NCBI RefSeq assembly: GCF_014075995.1
Contig: NZ_CP055153.1
Location: forward strand, 3,906,001-3,970,000
Source: Adhaeribacter radiodurans
GTDB lineage: Bacteria > Bacteroidota > Bacteroidia > Cytophagales > Hymenobacteraceae
Length of the DNA: 64,000 nucleotides
Reading direction: 5' to 3'
Positions 44,611 through 53,483 of the stretch are shown here, in pieces. The notes beneath the pieces are model-generated. The model searched no databases and had not been told where the DNA came from. It worked only from the letters and a program-made list of their open reading frames with translations. The number at the start of each line of letters is the position of its first letter. Within the stretch, counting starts at the first letter, position 1. A program made the translations under genes and the position numbers.

Positions 44611-45768
44611 TTACTTAAACGCCGGAATACCCGTAATATCGGCACCCGTAATAAGCAAATGAATGTCGTGGGTGCCTTCGTAAGTAATTACCGATTCCAG
44701 GTTCATCATGTGGCGCATAATCGGGTATTCGCCGGTAATCCCCATTCCACCGTGAATTTGTCGGGCTTCACGGGCCACCTGTAAAGCCATCTCTACGCTG
44801 TTGCGCTTGGCCATGGATATTTGCTGGGTAGTTGCTTTACCTTCGTTTTTTAAAGTGCCTAGTCGCCAGGCCATTAGTTGGGCTTTAGTAATTTCGGTGA
44901 GCATTTCGGCCAGTTTCTTCTGCACTAGCTGGAACGAAGCAATGGGTTTATCGAACTGAATCCGCTGCTTGGCATAATTTAAGGCCGATTCATAACAGTC
45001 AATAGCGGCTCCAATAGCTCCCCAGGAAATGCCGTATCGGGCGGAATCAAGACAGCTTAAAGGTCCTTTTAAACCTTCAATGTTAGGCAGAATATTTTCC
45101 TTTGGAATTTTTACGTTTTCAAAAACCAGTTCGCCGGTTGTACTCGCGCGTAAGCTCCATTTATTATGAATTTCGGGCGTAGAAAAGCCTTGCATTCCCC
45201 GTTCTACAATAACCCCTTTAATCCGGCCTTCTTCGTTTTTGGCCCAGACTACGGCTACCTGGCAAGCGGGAGAGTTAGAAATCCACAGTTTAGAGCCGTT
45301 CAAAACAAAATAGTCGTCCTTTTCTTTGAGAGAAGTGAGCATACCCCCCGGATTGGAACCATAATCGGGTTCCGTTAAACCGAAACAACCCAACCATTCG
45401 CCACTCGCCAATTTTGGTAAATACTTACGCCGCTGCTCTTCCGAACCATATTGATAAATAGGAAACATAACCAATGACCCTTGCACCGAGGCAGTAGACC
45501 GCATTCCTGAATCGCCACGTTCAATTTCTTGCATTATAAGGCCATATGAAATATAATCTAGCCCACCGCCACCGTATTCCGTTGGAATGGTAGGACCAAA
45601 AGCACCTACTTCGCCAAATTTTCGGACAATTTTTATTGGGAAATACGCATCCTGTGCCCACTTTTCTATGTATGGTGAAATCTCCCGCCGCACAAAATCA
45701 CGCATGGTTTGCTGAATCAGCTTATGCTCTTCGGTTAGCAGGTCAGAAATTTGAAAATAATCGGTCAT
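44611..45768 (-). CDS. Acyl-CoA dehydrogenase, glutaryl-CoA dehydrogenase-like
   Basis: FAD-dependent enzyme of 385 residues. LGCFGLTEPDYGSNPGGM and KLWISNSPACQVAVVWAK (FAD and substrate loops), the C-terminal QIHGGMGITGEYPI, and YEGTHDIHLL with the catalytic-base Glu position place it near glutaryl-CoA dehydrogenases of lysine/tryptophan breakdown. Substrate assignment is by resemblance. It lies between RidA and the repeat-bearing spacer at 45769. Confidence 0.88.
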   Translation of the reverse strand: MTDYFQISDLLTEEHKLIQQTMRDFVRREISPYIEKWAQDAYFPIKIVRKFGEVGAFGPTIPTEYGGGGLDYISYGLIMQEIERGDSGMRSTASVQGSLVMFPIYQYGSEEQRRKYLPKLASGEWLGCFGLTEPDYGSNPGGMLTSLKEKDDYFVLNGSKLWISNSPACQVAVVWAKNEEGRIKGVIVERGMQGFSTPEIHNKWSLRASTTGELVFENVKIPKENILPNIEGLKGPLSCLDSARYGISWGAIGAAIDCYESALNYAKQRIQFDKPIASFQLVQKKLAEMLTEITKAQLMAWRLGTLKNEGKATTQQISMAKRNSVEMALQVAREARQIHGGMGITGEYPIMRHMMNLESVITYEGTHDIHLLITGADITGIPAFK

Positions 45769-46222
45769 AATTAAGGATCGCGGATTTAAGCGGATTAATA
45801 GGATTACGCAGATTTTAAAATGTAAAATTAAATAGATTAAAAATTCGACCTATGTGGATATTCTTGAAAGATAGCTAATGTTCTATTTTAATAAAGTTAT
45901 ACTCAATTAGTAAGCAATTATATACTTTTTAGGAAGATACTTCTTTAACCTATGGTATTATAACCTAGCTTTCTCAGAATTGTTGTGTGCCTGATAAGTT
46001 ACCACTTCTTGGCAGAATCTCCATCCATTCTATTATAAATAATTACCGGTCTTCCCACTAAGTTGCTATCTTAACCTTGCTAAAAATAAAAAAGCCTCCG
46101 AAGAAGCTTTTTTATTGAATTTCTCAAAAATTGCCTACTTATATACAATGTAGTCCATTCTGTTCCTGGCAGAGAATCTTAATAACTTTAATTCATAAAA
46201 AGAATCCGCGTAAATCCGCGAT
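45769..46222. other. 454-base spacer with an inverted repeat pair and a weak terminator
   Basis: No gene recognised. Repeats of the GCGGATTAAnAGGATTnCGC type lie near both ends (45778-45814 and, inverted, 46198-46230). A modest hairpin with A/T flanks at 46088-46112 may end the TonB receptor transcript. Confidence 0.5.
45778..45814 (+). repeat. GCGGATT-type interspersed repeat, direct copy
   Basis: ATCGCGGATTTAAGCGGATT followed by AATAGGATTACGCAGATT. It is related to the copy at 14361 and inverted with respect to 46198-46230. Confidence 0.7.
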
Positions 46223-46230
46223 CTAAAATT
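46198..46230 (-). repeat. GCGGATT-type interspersed repeat, inverted copy
   Basis: On the minus strand: AGATCGCGGATTTACGCGGA, then TTC. It overlaps the last codons and stop of the TonB receptor gene, another case of such a repeat sitting on a gene end. Confidence 0.7.
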
Positions 46231-48634
46231 TAACCCCTACCGACAATAAAAAATTACGGGTAGCCTGCGGATAATAATAGTTGTAATCGTAGCGGGTAGG
46301 GTCGCCGGAGTATTGCTCACTGAACGTATACCCATTTGCCTCATACTTTTTATTTAAAATATTGTTAATGAGTAAACCTAATACCAGTTCTTTCATAAAC
46401 TTAGGTTGAATGGTATAACGCAAGCGCACATCGGCTACCTGGTAACCTTTTATTTGGCGTAAATCATTGGATGTATTATCTAAATACTGTTTGCTTACAG
46501 TTTTGTACAGTAGGGCTGCTCGTAAACCTTTAACAGGCTGAATTTCTAATTTATGCGCCGAAATAAAATTAGGCGAGAAAGAAATATCGGTCTCAGCATA
46601 AGTATTTTCTACAGTATTTTCTACGTTATAATCGGCATCGTATACATAAACTGTTTCGAGGTAATTTTTAATTTTATTCCGGCTAAGCGTAACCGTACTG
46701 CTAAACTCAACCTTATCGTTCCAGTTAACTAAACCGGCTAACTCTACACCTGTACGGTAACTCCGTTTAATATTGGTACGCAACGGCGATCCCACGTCGT
46801 TTAACTGACCGGTTAATACTAATTGGTTATAATAATCCATGTAATAATAATTCGCATCTAAACTGTAGCGCACTTGCCTGCCATTGGCGTAGGTTTGGTT
46901 TTCCCGTAAGCGGTAACCTGCTTCCAGGTTATACATGGTTTCGGCTTTAGGTTGCTCACTCCCTTTGCGGTCCACAAAATCGCTCCGGACTGGCTCGCGA
47001 TTACCTACGGCGTAAGAAGCATACACTGTTTGATTGGGCGTAAAAGCGTAAGTTATACCGGCTTTAGGATTTAAAAAAGTGAAATTTGCTTGCTGAGTTA
47101 CATCCCGCTGGTTGTCGTCGGTACCGGCTAATTCGTAATGAATAATTCGGGATTGGACATCCCCGAACAAACTTAATTGATCGGTTGCCTGGTAATTTAC
47201 TTTGCCGTAAACCGTAAAATCGGTTTTTAGAGCTTCGCCCTGGTAATAACGCTGCCGGATTTCACTGTTAGAAGCAAAACGTGCCCAAATTACTTCGCCG
47301 TAATGATCGCCATCGTAGCGGTTCCAGGAGCCACCTAAAGTTGCCTTAAATAATCCTTGGGCAGCATGGTAGTTAAGCGCGTAAGTAGCTCCGTAAAAAT
47401 AATTATCGAGCCATTTGCGGCGGATTAAATCAGTCCGGGAAATGGTAGTATCGCCGAGTATAACGGGTGGCAAGTTATAATTGGCCAAACTTTGATCATT
47501 TTTATATTGTTCGTAATAGCCTTTGCCCCGGGTTAAATGGAAGGCGCCTCCAAAATCAAATAAAGACCCAAAAGTTTTAGAATAATGCAATTGGTAATGA
47601 TCTTGCTGATAATTATCCGTCTCGTTGTTGTAGGTTAAAGAATTATAAGTACGATTTGTTTTAAGTGAATCTTCGGGCACCCCGTTCCAGGCCTGGTAGG
47701 TTTGCTCCTGCCCCGAAAAAGTAACAAACTTCAGCATACCGGTTTTACCCGTGTAACCCGCCGCAAAATAATACGATTTCAGTTTAGAGAAAGCCCGATC
47801 GATGTAGCCATCCGAAGAAATTTTAGATAGACGTCCATCAATAGTAAATTTATTATGCATTAACCCGGTCCCAAAGGAAACCGAATGTCGCCAGGTGTTA
47901 AACGAACCAAATGTATTAGTAACTTCGGCGTAGGGTTCGGGGGTTAAGCCAATGGTGCGCATGTTTAAACTTGCCCCAAAAGCCCCCGCCCCGTTAGTAG
48001 AAGTTCCTACTCCCCGCTGTACTTGTATGTCCTGCACCGAAGAAGCTAAATCGGGCATGTTCACGAAAAAGGCTCCGTGCGATTCGGCGTCGTTGACCGG
48101 AATACCATTTACGGTTACGTTAATGCGGGTAATATCCGAACCACGAATACGAATACCTGTATAACCTACCCCTGCTCCCGCGTCGGAATTAACTACTACT
48201 GATGGGGTTTGTTCTAACAAATAAGTTAAATCCTGACCGAAGTTACGTTCAGAGATTTGTTTTTTATCTACGTTGGTAAAAGTTGTACCTGTTTTGTCGT
48301 TAGCCCGAGTAGCGGTAATTACCACTTCGTTCGCTCGTAAACTGGTGGGGTTTAACGTTACATTTTGCGTAATATCTTGCTGTACTTTTAACGTAATAGT
48401 ACCCGTTTCATAACCCAAATAGGATACGGCTAAAGTTTGTTTACCCGCTGGAATAGCAGATAACTGGTAAAAACCTTGTTCATTGGTAGTAGTGCCGGTT
48501 CGGTTTATTTGAACGGTGGCCCCTATTAAAGGCTTCTGAGAAAGCGCATCCACTACCCGACCACTCACTGTATATTGAGCAAAAGAATAAAAAGGCCCTA
48601 CCAAAAAGACCCAAAGTAAAAGTACGTGTTTCAT
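46223..48634 (-). CDS. TonB-dependent outer-membrane receptor, predicted thiamin transporter
   Basis: 803-residue receptor: signal peptide (1-19, ending SFAQ), carboxypeptidase-regulatory-like beta domain (about 20-105), plug domain (about 118-230, with VVVNSDAGAGVGYTGIRIRG), then a 22-strand-type barrel ending in aromatic-rich RNFLLSVGVKF. The substrate is inferred from the TPP riboswitch directly upstream: TPP-controlled TonB receptors for thiamin or its precursors are known in Bacteroidota. No inner-membrane PnuT-like partner or thiamin kinase gene lies next to it. Confidence 0.9.
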   Translation of the reverse strand: MKHVLLLWVFLVGPFYSFAQYTVSGRVVDALSQKPLIGATVQINRTGTTTNEQGFYQLSAIPAGKQTLAVSYLGYETGTITLKVQQDITQNVTLNPTSLRANEVVITATRANDKTGTTFTNVDKKQISERNFGQDLTYLLEQTPSVVVNSDAGAGVGYTGIRIRGSDITRINVTVNGIPVNDAESHGAFFVNMPDLASSVQDIQVQRGVGTSTNGAGAFGASLNMRTIGLTPEPYAEVTNTFGSFNTWRHSVSFGTGLMHNKFTIDGRLSKISSDGYIDRAFSKLKSYYFAAGYTGKTGMLKFVTFSGQEQTYQAWNGVPEDSLKTNRTYNSLTYNNETDNYQQDHYQLHYSKTFGSLFDFGGAFHLTRGKGYYEQYKNDQSLANYNLPPVILGDTTISRTDLIRRKWLDNYFYGATYALNYHAAQGLFKATLGGSWNRYDGDHYGEVIWARFASNSEIRQRYYQGEALKTDFTVYGKVNYQATDQLSLFGDVQSRIIHYELAGTDDNQRDVTQQANFTFLNPKAGITYAFTPNQTVYASYAVGNREPVRSDFVDRKGSEQPKAETMYNLEAGYRLRENQTYANGRQVRYSLDANYYYMDYYNQLVLTGQLNDVGSPLRTNIKRSYRTGVELAGLVNWNDKVEFSSTVTLSRNKIKNYLETVYVYDADYNVENTVENTYAETDISFSPNFISAHKLEIQPVKGLRAALLYKTVSKQYLDNTSNDLRQIKGYQVADVRLRYTIQPKFMKELVLGLLINNILNKKYEANGYTFSEQYSGDPTRYDYNYYYPQATRNFLLSVGVKF

Positions 48635-48702
48635 CCTGCTGAAATAGATTAATTAAAAACCAAGCAGGAATGCCCGATAAAAAATAAGCAACAAAAGAAT
48701 AA

Positions 48703-48787
48703 CCGTGTTTCCCTTCGCCGGCATTACCCGGATCAGGTTCAATGGGTATGATCTCAGCCCGATTTATTAAGGCACCCCTAAACTGCG
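48703..48787 (-). ncRNA. TPP (thi-box) riboswitch upstream of the TonB receptor
   Basis: Read on the minus strand, the conserved core appears in order: AGGGGTGCC, GGGCTGAGATCATACCC, TGAACCTGATCCGGGTAATG and CCGGCGAAGGGAAA. These are the TPP-aptamer helices and the CTGAGA thiamin-binding loop. It is followed by 68 bases to the receptor ATG, with no obvious strong terminator, so control of translation start is more likely than of termination. Binding of thiamin pyrophosphate should turn receptor synthesis off. Confidence 0.96.
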
Positions 48788-48788
48788 T

Positions 48789-48819
48789 CAAAATTAACCG
48801 CAATTTTTTTTATTACAAA
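48789..48819 (-). promoter_or_regulatory. Promoter of the TPP-riboswitch/TonB receptor transcript
   Basis: TTTG (48819-48816), 19 bases, TAATTTTG (48796-48789) on the minus strand: a perfect Bacteroidota primary promoter. It predicts transcription starting at the first base or two of the aptamer. Confidence 0.75.
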
Positions 48820-48984
48820 TATTATATCTTATTTACTTTTTATTTATTATATTGTTATCCTGATTTTGAGCACAAAAAATGTTGCAGAATCAGGCCTGAA
48901 TAAAAAAACCTCTTATTAGGTATTACGTTACAATCATAATGGCCTTATTAAATGCAGCTTAACCTTTAATAGTGACTAAATGCT

Positions 48985-49239
48985 ATGTTAATTTCACTAC
49001 TTTATACCTTTGCGGTGCTTACTATACTGGCGTATTTTATTGTAATGCCCCGCCGGAAATACAATAGACCTTCTTCTGAAGGCAGCGATGATGATGGTGG
49101 CGAGCCAATTGGACTAGATTTACCGGATCTAGACTTACCCCCGGGAATTTCTCTTCCTGTAAATGATTTTGAACCGGATTATAATAAACCTGCTCCCCGC
49201 ATTTTTGTGCGCGAAGATGGTGTACTAATATATTCCTAA
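48985..49239 (+). CDS. Small single-pass membrane protein of unknown function (84 residues)
   Basis: An N-terminal hydrophobic segment (about 2-21) then RRKYNR, so N-out or signal-anchored. The tail is acidic and proline-rich (DDDGGEPIGLDLPDLDLP at about 35-52) and ends PAPRIFVREDGVLIYS. Clean frame, own terminator (49261-49310), and position divergent from the riboswitch-controlled receptor support a real gene. No family recognised. Confidence 0.65.
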   Translation: MLISLLYTFAVLTILAYFIVMPRRKYNRPSSEGSDDDGGEPIGLDLPDLDLPPGISLPVNDFEPDYNKPAPRIFVREDGVLIYS

Positions 49240-49260
49240 GAAGTAGTTTAACCGGTCTGC

Positions 49261-49310
49261 AAAAAAGGCTTTTGCCCTGATACTTACTAATCAGAGCAAA
49301 AGCCTTTTTT
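49261..49310 (+). terminator. Terminator of the 84-residue membrane protein gene
   Basis: AAAAAAGGCTTTTGC (49261-49275) pairs with GCAAAAGCCTTTTTT (49296-49310), with a further CTGAT/ATCAG inner stem. It ends in T-runs, 21 bases past the stop. Confidence 0.88.
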
Positions 49311-49500
49311 ATTTTTTAAATTAATCAATTTTGAAATTCTTGATTATTTAGATTTCCATTTTATAGAAGTTTAACAAAATTAAAATTGTAAAAATACTTA
49401 TTCGAAAGCATTTTTAAACTTCTCATCCGGCTCTCAATACCATTGTTTAAGCATTGCGCTTATATTCGAAATTATTCCAGGTTCATTTTCCTGAAGCTTA

Positions 49501-50376
49501 TTACTTCACAGCTATAATATACTCACAGGTAAACACTTCATTTGGCGGTAAGGTTATTATACCTTCTTTCTCGGTAAGCTCGCCGGAACTGTTTATGCTA
49601 TCGGCAATGCCGTGCCAGGGTTCGAGGCAAATAAACGGGGCATCCTGGCCTTTCGTCCAAATGCCTAAATACGGGTAACCTTTAAAAGTAAAATCCAAAC
49701 CGTGATCATGATTTTTGCTTCGCAGACTAATTTTTTCGGAACGCAGGTTCTTTAAAACTATCGCATCTTTCTCCGTAAATAATTTATAAGTAAGCGGCAA
49801 TTGATTGTCATTTTCGAGAGGCACTGGTTCCGTTTGGCCGTTCTGCAAACCATTATTCAATAAATACCTTTCTAAAGTTTCCGGTTGCTCGAATTTCAGA
49901 TAGTAATCCGAAAATTTTTCATCAGGTAATAAGGGACAATTAAAACCTGGATGCGCTCCCAGAGAAAAATACAAACTATCTTTTCTGGGGTTTTCCACCC
50001 GGTAACTTATGGTTAAGGCATTTTCTGCTAAACGATAGCTTATAAAAAGCCCAAAATCGAAGGGATAGTTCGCCAAGGTAACTTCGGACTGGTTCAGTCG
50101 AAATGTTAATGAATTTTCGGTTTTACTTTCTAATGTAAAAGATTGGTCGCGGGCAAAACCATGTTGTGGTAAAGTATAAGACTTACCCTGGTAAGTGTAC
50201 TGGTTATTTTTGAGCTTACCCACCATAGGAAACAAAACCGGAGCATGCCGCGCCCAAATCGCCGGATCTGCCTGCCAGATGTACTCTAGGTTTGTTTGGG
50301 TATTTTTAAAACTACACAGTTCTGCGCCGTGCTCCTGCACGCTAATTTGGTAAGTATTGTTTTGAAGAGTATGCAT
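49501..50376 (-). CDS. Aldose 1-epimerase family protein (LacX-like)
   Basis: 291-residue galactose-mutarotase-fold protein. GAELCSFKNTQTNLEYIWQ near the N-terminus, LFPMVGKLKNNQYTYQGK, PQHGFARDQSF and SLGAHPGFNCPL (catalytic His region), and FICLEPWHGIADS at the C-terminus match the LacX/YihR-type subgroup. The sugar is unknown; this subgroup may act on phosphorylated or other hexoses. Confidence 0.87.
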   Translation of the reverse strand: MHTLQNNTYQISVQEHGAELCSFKNTQTNLEYIWQADPAIWARHAPVLFPMVGKLKNNQYTYQGKSYTLPQHGFARDQSFTLESKTENSLTFRLNQSEVTLANYPFDFGLFISYRLAENALTISYRVENPRKDSLYFSLGAHPGFNCPLLPDEKFSDYYLKFEQPETLERYLLNNGLQNGQTEPVPLENDNQLPLTYKLFTEKDAIVLKNLRSEKISLRSKNHDHGLDFTFKGYPYLGIWTKGQDAPFICLEPWHGIADSINSSGELTEKEGIITLPPNEVFTCEYIIAVK

Positions 50377-50496
50377 GAGAGTAGGTAAGTTTCAGATTAT
50401 AAGCTTTACGTTCTAAGCCATAAATTTAAATTCCCGCCTGGGTAGCTTATTTAATTACTAAATTAAGTTGCTTTAAAAACAACAAGCAACTTAGCT

Positions 50497-51021
50497 TTAC
50501 AATACAAGTTTATCTATCTGCTGGCGAGCAACTTCAAACCGATCGTGGTAAGAACCGGAAATTGTTACAAAGTTAAATTTATGATTTAGTAATTCGCGTT
50601 GGTACCAATCAAAAAAAAACTGCCGCAAATGCGGGTGTTCGCGTTGTGGATCTGGTTCCCAAGGCAAATCTATGTCCATCAGCAAGTACAAATCTATATT
50701 TTGTTGCTTAATAGCTTCTTGTAGCCAAACCGGACTGGTACTATACACATTTTCCAGCCAAATTTTTAGCACTATCAGTTCAGTATCAAAAAAAATAAGC
50801 TTGGGTGCTTGTTCCAGAGCTTTATTCATCCGGGCTAGCTGCTCCTTTGCAATATTTTCTACATCCGCCTGCGTGTAAGGTCGGTGCAAATTAGCTAAGT
50901 ATTCGCGGGCGTATTCTGGCACCCAAATGGCTCCGTAATAATTTGCAAGTTGCTCGGCTAAGGTAGATTTCCCCGTTGATTCTGGTCCGGTAATGCCAAT
51001 CGTAATTGTTTTTTGAGGCAA
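50497..51021 (-). CDS. NadR-like P-loop kinase (ribosylnicotinamide-kinase type)
   Basis: 174-residue single-domain AAA-type nucleoside kinase matching the C-terminal half of NadR. Walker A GPESTGKSTL (11-20), VPEYAREYLANL (about 34-45), and FFDTELIVLKIWLE with Walker B-like Asp (about 77-90). The adenylyltransferase half and DNA-binding domain of full NadR are missing. The start is TTG (51019-51021). In Bacteroidota such kinases often sit by PnuC/PnuT transporters; here none is adjacent. Confidence 0.83.
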   Translation of the reverse strand: MPQKTITIGITGPESTGKSTLAEQLANYYGAIWVPEYAREYLANLHRPYTQADVENIAKEQLARMNKALEQAPKLIFFDTELIVLKIWLENVYSTSPVWLQEAIKQQNIDLYLLMDIDLPWEPDPQREHPHLRQFFFDWYQRELLNHKFNFVTISGSYHDRFEVARQQIDKLVL

Positions 51022-51532
51022 TGATTCGAGATTTATAAGTTACTAGCTTAAACATGCTAATTTTTATTTACAAAGCAAAAGATGAAAGTATTACGCCTTA
51101 CAAAGCTGAAATGTTAAAAGCCCAGAGATAACCGAAAAATTAATCTTCATTATTCACAAAAATCTATTATTACGTTATGGACTTAGTTTTACAAACTGGA
51201 ATCTTAAATTCTGTTAATTAAAATCATTACTAAGTTGGCCGCTCTTCTCTTGATAAATCCGAATAAAGTTTTTGAATTTAAGATCCCTACTATCCATAAT
51301 TACATCCATTTTTTTAGTAAATTTCTGTTACTGAACAATGTAGCTTCGGCTGGTTTTAAGTTTATATGATTTATTTTACCTATTCTTTATTCCTGATTAG
51401 TATTGGATACCATACTGATTTGATTAACTTTTATTAATACCCAACTAATAAACCAGGAAGCTTGTGTAATCAGGCAACCTTCTGCATCTAAGCAACATCT
51501 ACTATTTAATCAATCTATTAAACTTAACTGCT
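51022..51532. other. 511-base divergent spacer without a recognised gene
   Basis: Lies between the NadR-like kinase (-) and the TSGGS-repeat gene (+). AT-rich, no tRNA, no hairpin of note, no perfect TAnnTTTG box for either gene. The plus-strand gene's promoter should be in the last 150 bases. Confidence 0.4.
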
Positions 51533-52471
51533 ATGAAAAAAATTACAGGAATTTTCTTGATTCTGACTTTCGCGATTGTTGGTTTATTTACGGCCTTTAA
51601 AAGCATGGCCGACGATAAAAAACCGTTCCAGGTAAAAGAATTTACTTTAAACGGAGCCGGTAAATTACAGGCTAAAACTTCAGGTGGAAGCATTAAAGTT
51701 ACGGGCGGTTCGGGCAACCAGGTAAAAGTAATGGTATTTGTAACCCCATCTAATTGGAAGCGACGTATGGAAGCGCCCTCGCCCGAAGCTTTAGCCAAAT
51801 ACACCATCGACGTTCGGCAGGAAGGTAATACTATTTACGCCATTGCCGAGCGCAAAGAAAGAGGCTGGAATAATGAAAATGGTCTGAACATTGGTTTTGA
51901 AATAGAGATACCCCAGCAAATGGCTTGTAACCTGCGCACCAGCGGCGGCAGCATTAGTTTAGAATCGGTAACCGGAGAACAACAAGTAGAAACCAGCGGC
52001 GGAAGTCTGGCCTTTAAGAACATAAAAGGCAACATGGATGCTAATACATCTGGCGGTAGTATTAACCTGGCTAATTACCAAGGCGACCTGGATGCTAAAA
52101 CCAGCGGTGGCTCTATTAACGTAGACGATGCCAGTGGTAGACTGAAAGTACATACCAGCGGTGGTAGCATTCACCTGGATAAAGTAGCCGGCGATATTGA
52201 TGCCCACACCAGCGGCGGTAGCATTCACGCGGAAGTACAACGCTTAGGCAAATATTTAACTTTGGAAACCAGTGGTGGTTCCGTTCACGCTACTGTACCC
52301 GGCGGTAAAGGTTTAGATTTAGATTTAGAAGGCAACCGGGTAAAAACTGCTTTAACTAATTTTAATGGCACTTCTGATACGCGAAGGGTAAAAGGAACCG
52401 TAAATGGCGGTGGTATTCCGGTAAAAATGAGCACCTCAGGCGGTACTACTGAACTGTCTTACCGCATGTAG
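51533..52471 (+). CDS. Exported DUF4097-type beta-repeat protein with TSGGS repeats
   Basis: 312-residue protein: signal peptide (about 1-25), a beta-rich N-terminal part with one TSGGSI copy, then five consecutive 18-residue repeats of the form TSGGSIxLxxhxGxhxhx (about residues 138-227) and three looser copies. This pattern suggests a right-handed beta-solenoid, as proposed for DUF4097 (adhesin-like) proteins. Its role is unknown; members are often near anti-sigma or membrane-stress genes, but none is adjacent here. The repeats are 54 bases each and should not be taken for a CRISPR array. Confidence 0.82.
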   Translation: MKKITGIFLILTFAIVGLFTAFKSMADDKKPFQVKEFTLNGAGKLQAKTSGGSIKVTGGSGNQVKVMVFVTPSNWKRRMEAPSPEALAKYTIDVRQEGNTIYAIAERKERGWNNENGLNIGFEIEIPQQMACNLRTSGGSISLESVTGEQQVETSGGSLAFKNIKGNMDANTSGGSINLANYQGDLDAKTSGGSINVDDASGRLKVHTSGGSIHLDKVAGDIDAHTSGGSIHAEVQRLGKYLTLETSGGSVHATVPGGKGLDLDLEGNRVKTALTNFNGTSDTRRVKGTVNGGGIPVKMSTSGGTTELSYRM

Positions 52472-52493
52472 TAATAATCTGAAATCATTTCTT

Positions 52494-52535
52494 AAAAGAA
52501 AATGCTGGTATACGCATAGACGGCATTTTCTTTTT
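52494..52535 (+). terminator. Terminator of the TSGGS-repeat gene
   Basis: AAAAGAAAATGC (52494-52505) pairs with GCATTTTCTTTT (52523-52534) around a 17-base loop, with a T-run, 23 bases past the stop. Confidence 0.75.
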
Positions 52536-52608
52536 ATTTCTAGATTTAAAACAATAAATCATATTAAGGCTTGAAGAACCTTTACCTAAAGTATCAAATT
52601 AAGAATAT

Positions 52609-53388
52609 TTAACTATATCGTTCTTCTACACCCAAGCCAAACAAAGCAAAATCATACTTTACCGGATCAAGCGGGTCCAATTCCTGAAGTTTGGCGGTAA
52701 GTTCAACGGCAGTTTGCCAATCGGTTTGAGGACGGGTAATTAAACCTAAACGGCGGGCTACCCGATCCACGTGTACATCGCAGGGGCAAATTAAATCGGC
52801 GGGTCGCATGTGTTTCCAAATCCCAAAATCTACTCCATTGTTATCCTGGCGTACCATCCAGCGCAAATACATATTAATTCGTTTACAAGCTGATTTACGG
52901 GCAGGAGTAGAAATATGCTTTTTGGTGCGGTTAGGTGCTTCGGGTATAGAAAACATCAGATTATGAAAGTATTCCAGCCTATCCTTCTGATTATAAATTT
53001 TAATGGAATCTGAACCTACAAAAGCTAACTCTAAAGAATCGTGCTGCTGATAAAACTGGTTTAAAAAGTAAACCAAATAAAGTAAATCGGTATCGTTAAA
53101 AGTCCGGTGTTTAAAGCCCAGTAAAGCTTTCAGGTCCGAGTCCTGGTGATTTAAAATAAAATCATAAGGCACTTGGTCGAAGCGTTGCATGAGCTCGTTA
53201 CATTTCGCTATAATAGTTTTCCGCTGCCCCCAGGCCAGCATGGCCGCAAACAAACCACTTATTTCAATATCCTGCTTGCAGGTAAACTTACGTGGAATAG
53301 AAATTGGGTCATCGGCAATAAAATTTGACCGGTTAAATTTCTCATAATTATGTTCGAGCAACGAATAGAGCTCCTGGAAAGGCAACAT
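52609..53388 (-). CDS. TIGR02757-family protein of unknown function
   Basis: 259-residue cytoplasmic protein conserved in Bacteroidota and some other groups. Features: YEKFNRSNFIADDPISIPRK (about 15-34), AAMLAWGQRKTIIAKCNELM, MVRQDNNGVDFGIW, and CPCDVHVDRVARRLGLI, where a helix-hairpin-helix-like segment with an Asp recalls DNA glycosylases of the EndoIII type. Activity has not been established to my knowledge. It lies downstream of LysM gene 1. Confidence 0.82.
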   Translation of the reverse strand: MLPFQELYSLLEHNYEKFNRSNFIADDPISIPRKFTCKQDIEISGLFAAMLAWGQRKTIIAKCNELMQRFDQVPYDFILNHQDSDLKALLGFKHRTFNDTDLLYLVYFLNQFYQQHDSLELAFVGSDSIKIYNQKDRLEYFHNLMFSIPEAPNRTKKHISTPARKSACKRINMYLRWMVRQDNNGVDFGIWKHMRPADLICPCDVHVDRVARRLGLITRPQTDWQTAVELTAKLQELDPLDPVKYDFALFGLGVEERYS

Positions 53389-53417
53389 GGTTTATTTTTA
53401 ATAAAAAACTAAAAAAT

Positions 53418-53458
53418 AACTCTGCCTAAATCTCCGGAATGGAAGCTTAGGCAGAGTT
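53418..53458 (-). terminator. Terminator of LysM gene 1
   Basis: AACTCTGCCTAA (53418-53429) pairs with TTAGGCAGAGTT (53447-53458). On the minus strand a T-run follows. 25 bases past the stop. Confidence 0.85.
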
Positions 53459-53483
53459 AACTAAAATTAAAAAGTAAATACTA

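Noticed and set aside
51959-52240. Minus-strand 93-codon frame rich in repeats inside the TSGGS gene
   Set aside because: It is the reverse reading of the 54-base coding repeats; the plus-strand protein has a signal peptide and a regular pattern.
51943-52262. Possible CRISPR-like array (regularly spaced short repeats)
   Set aside because: The repeats are 54-base in-frame coding units with divergent third positions, the spacers are not unique sequences, and there are no cas genes.
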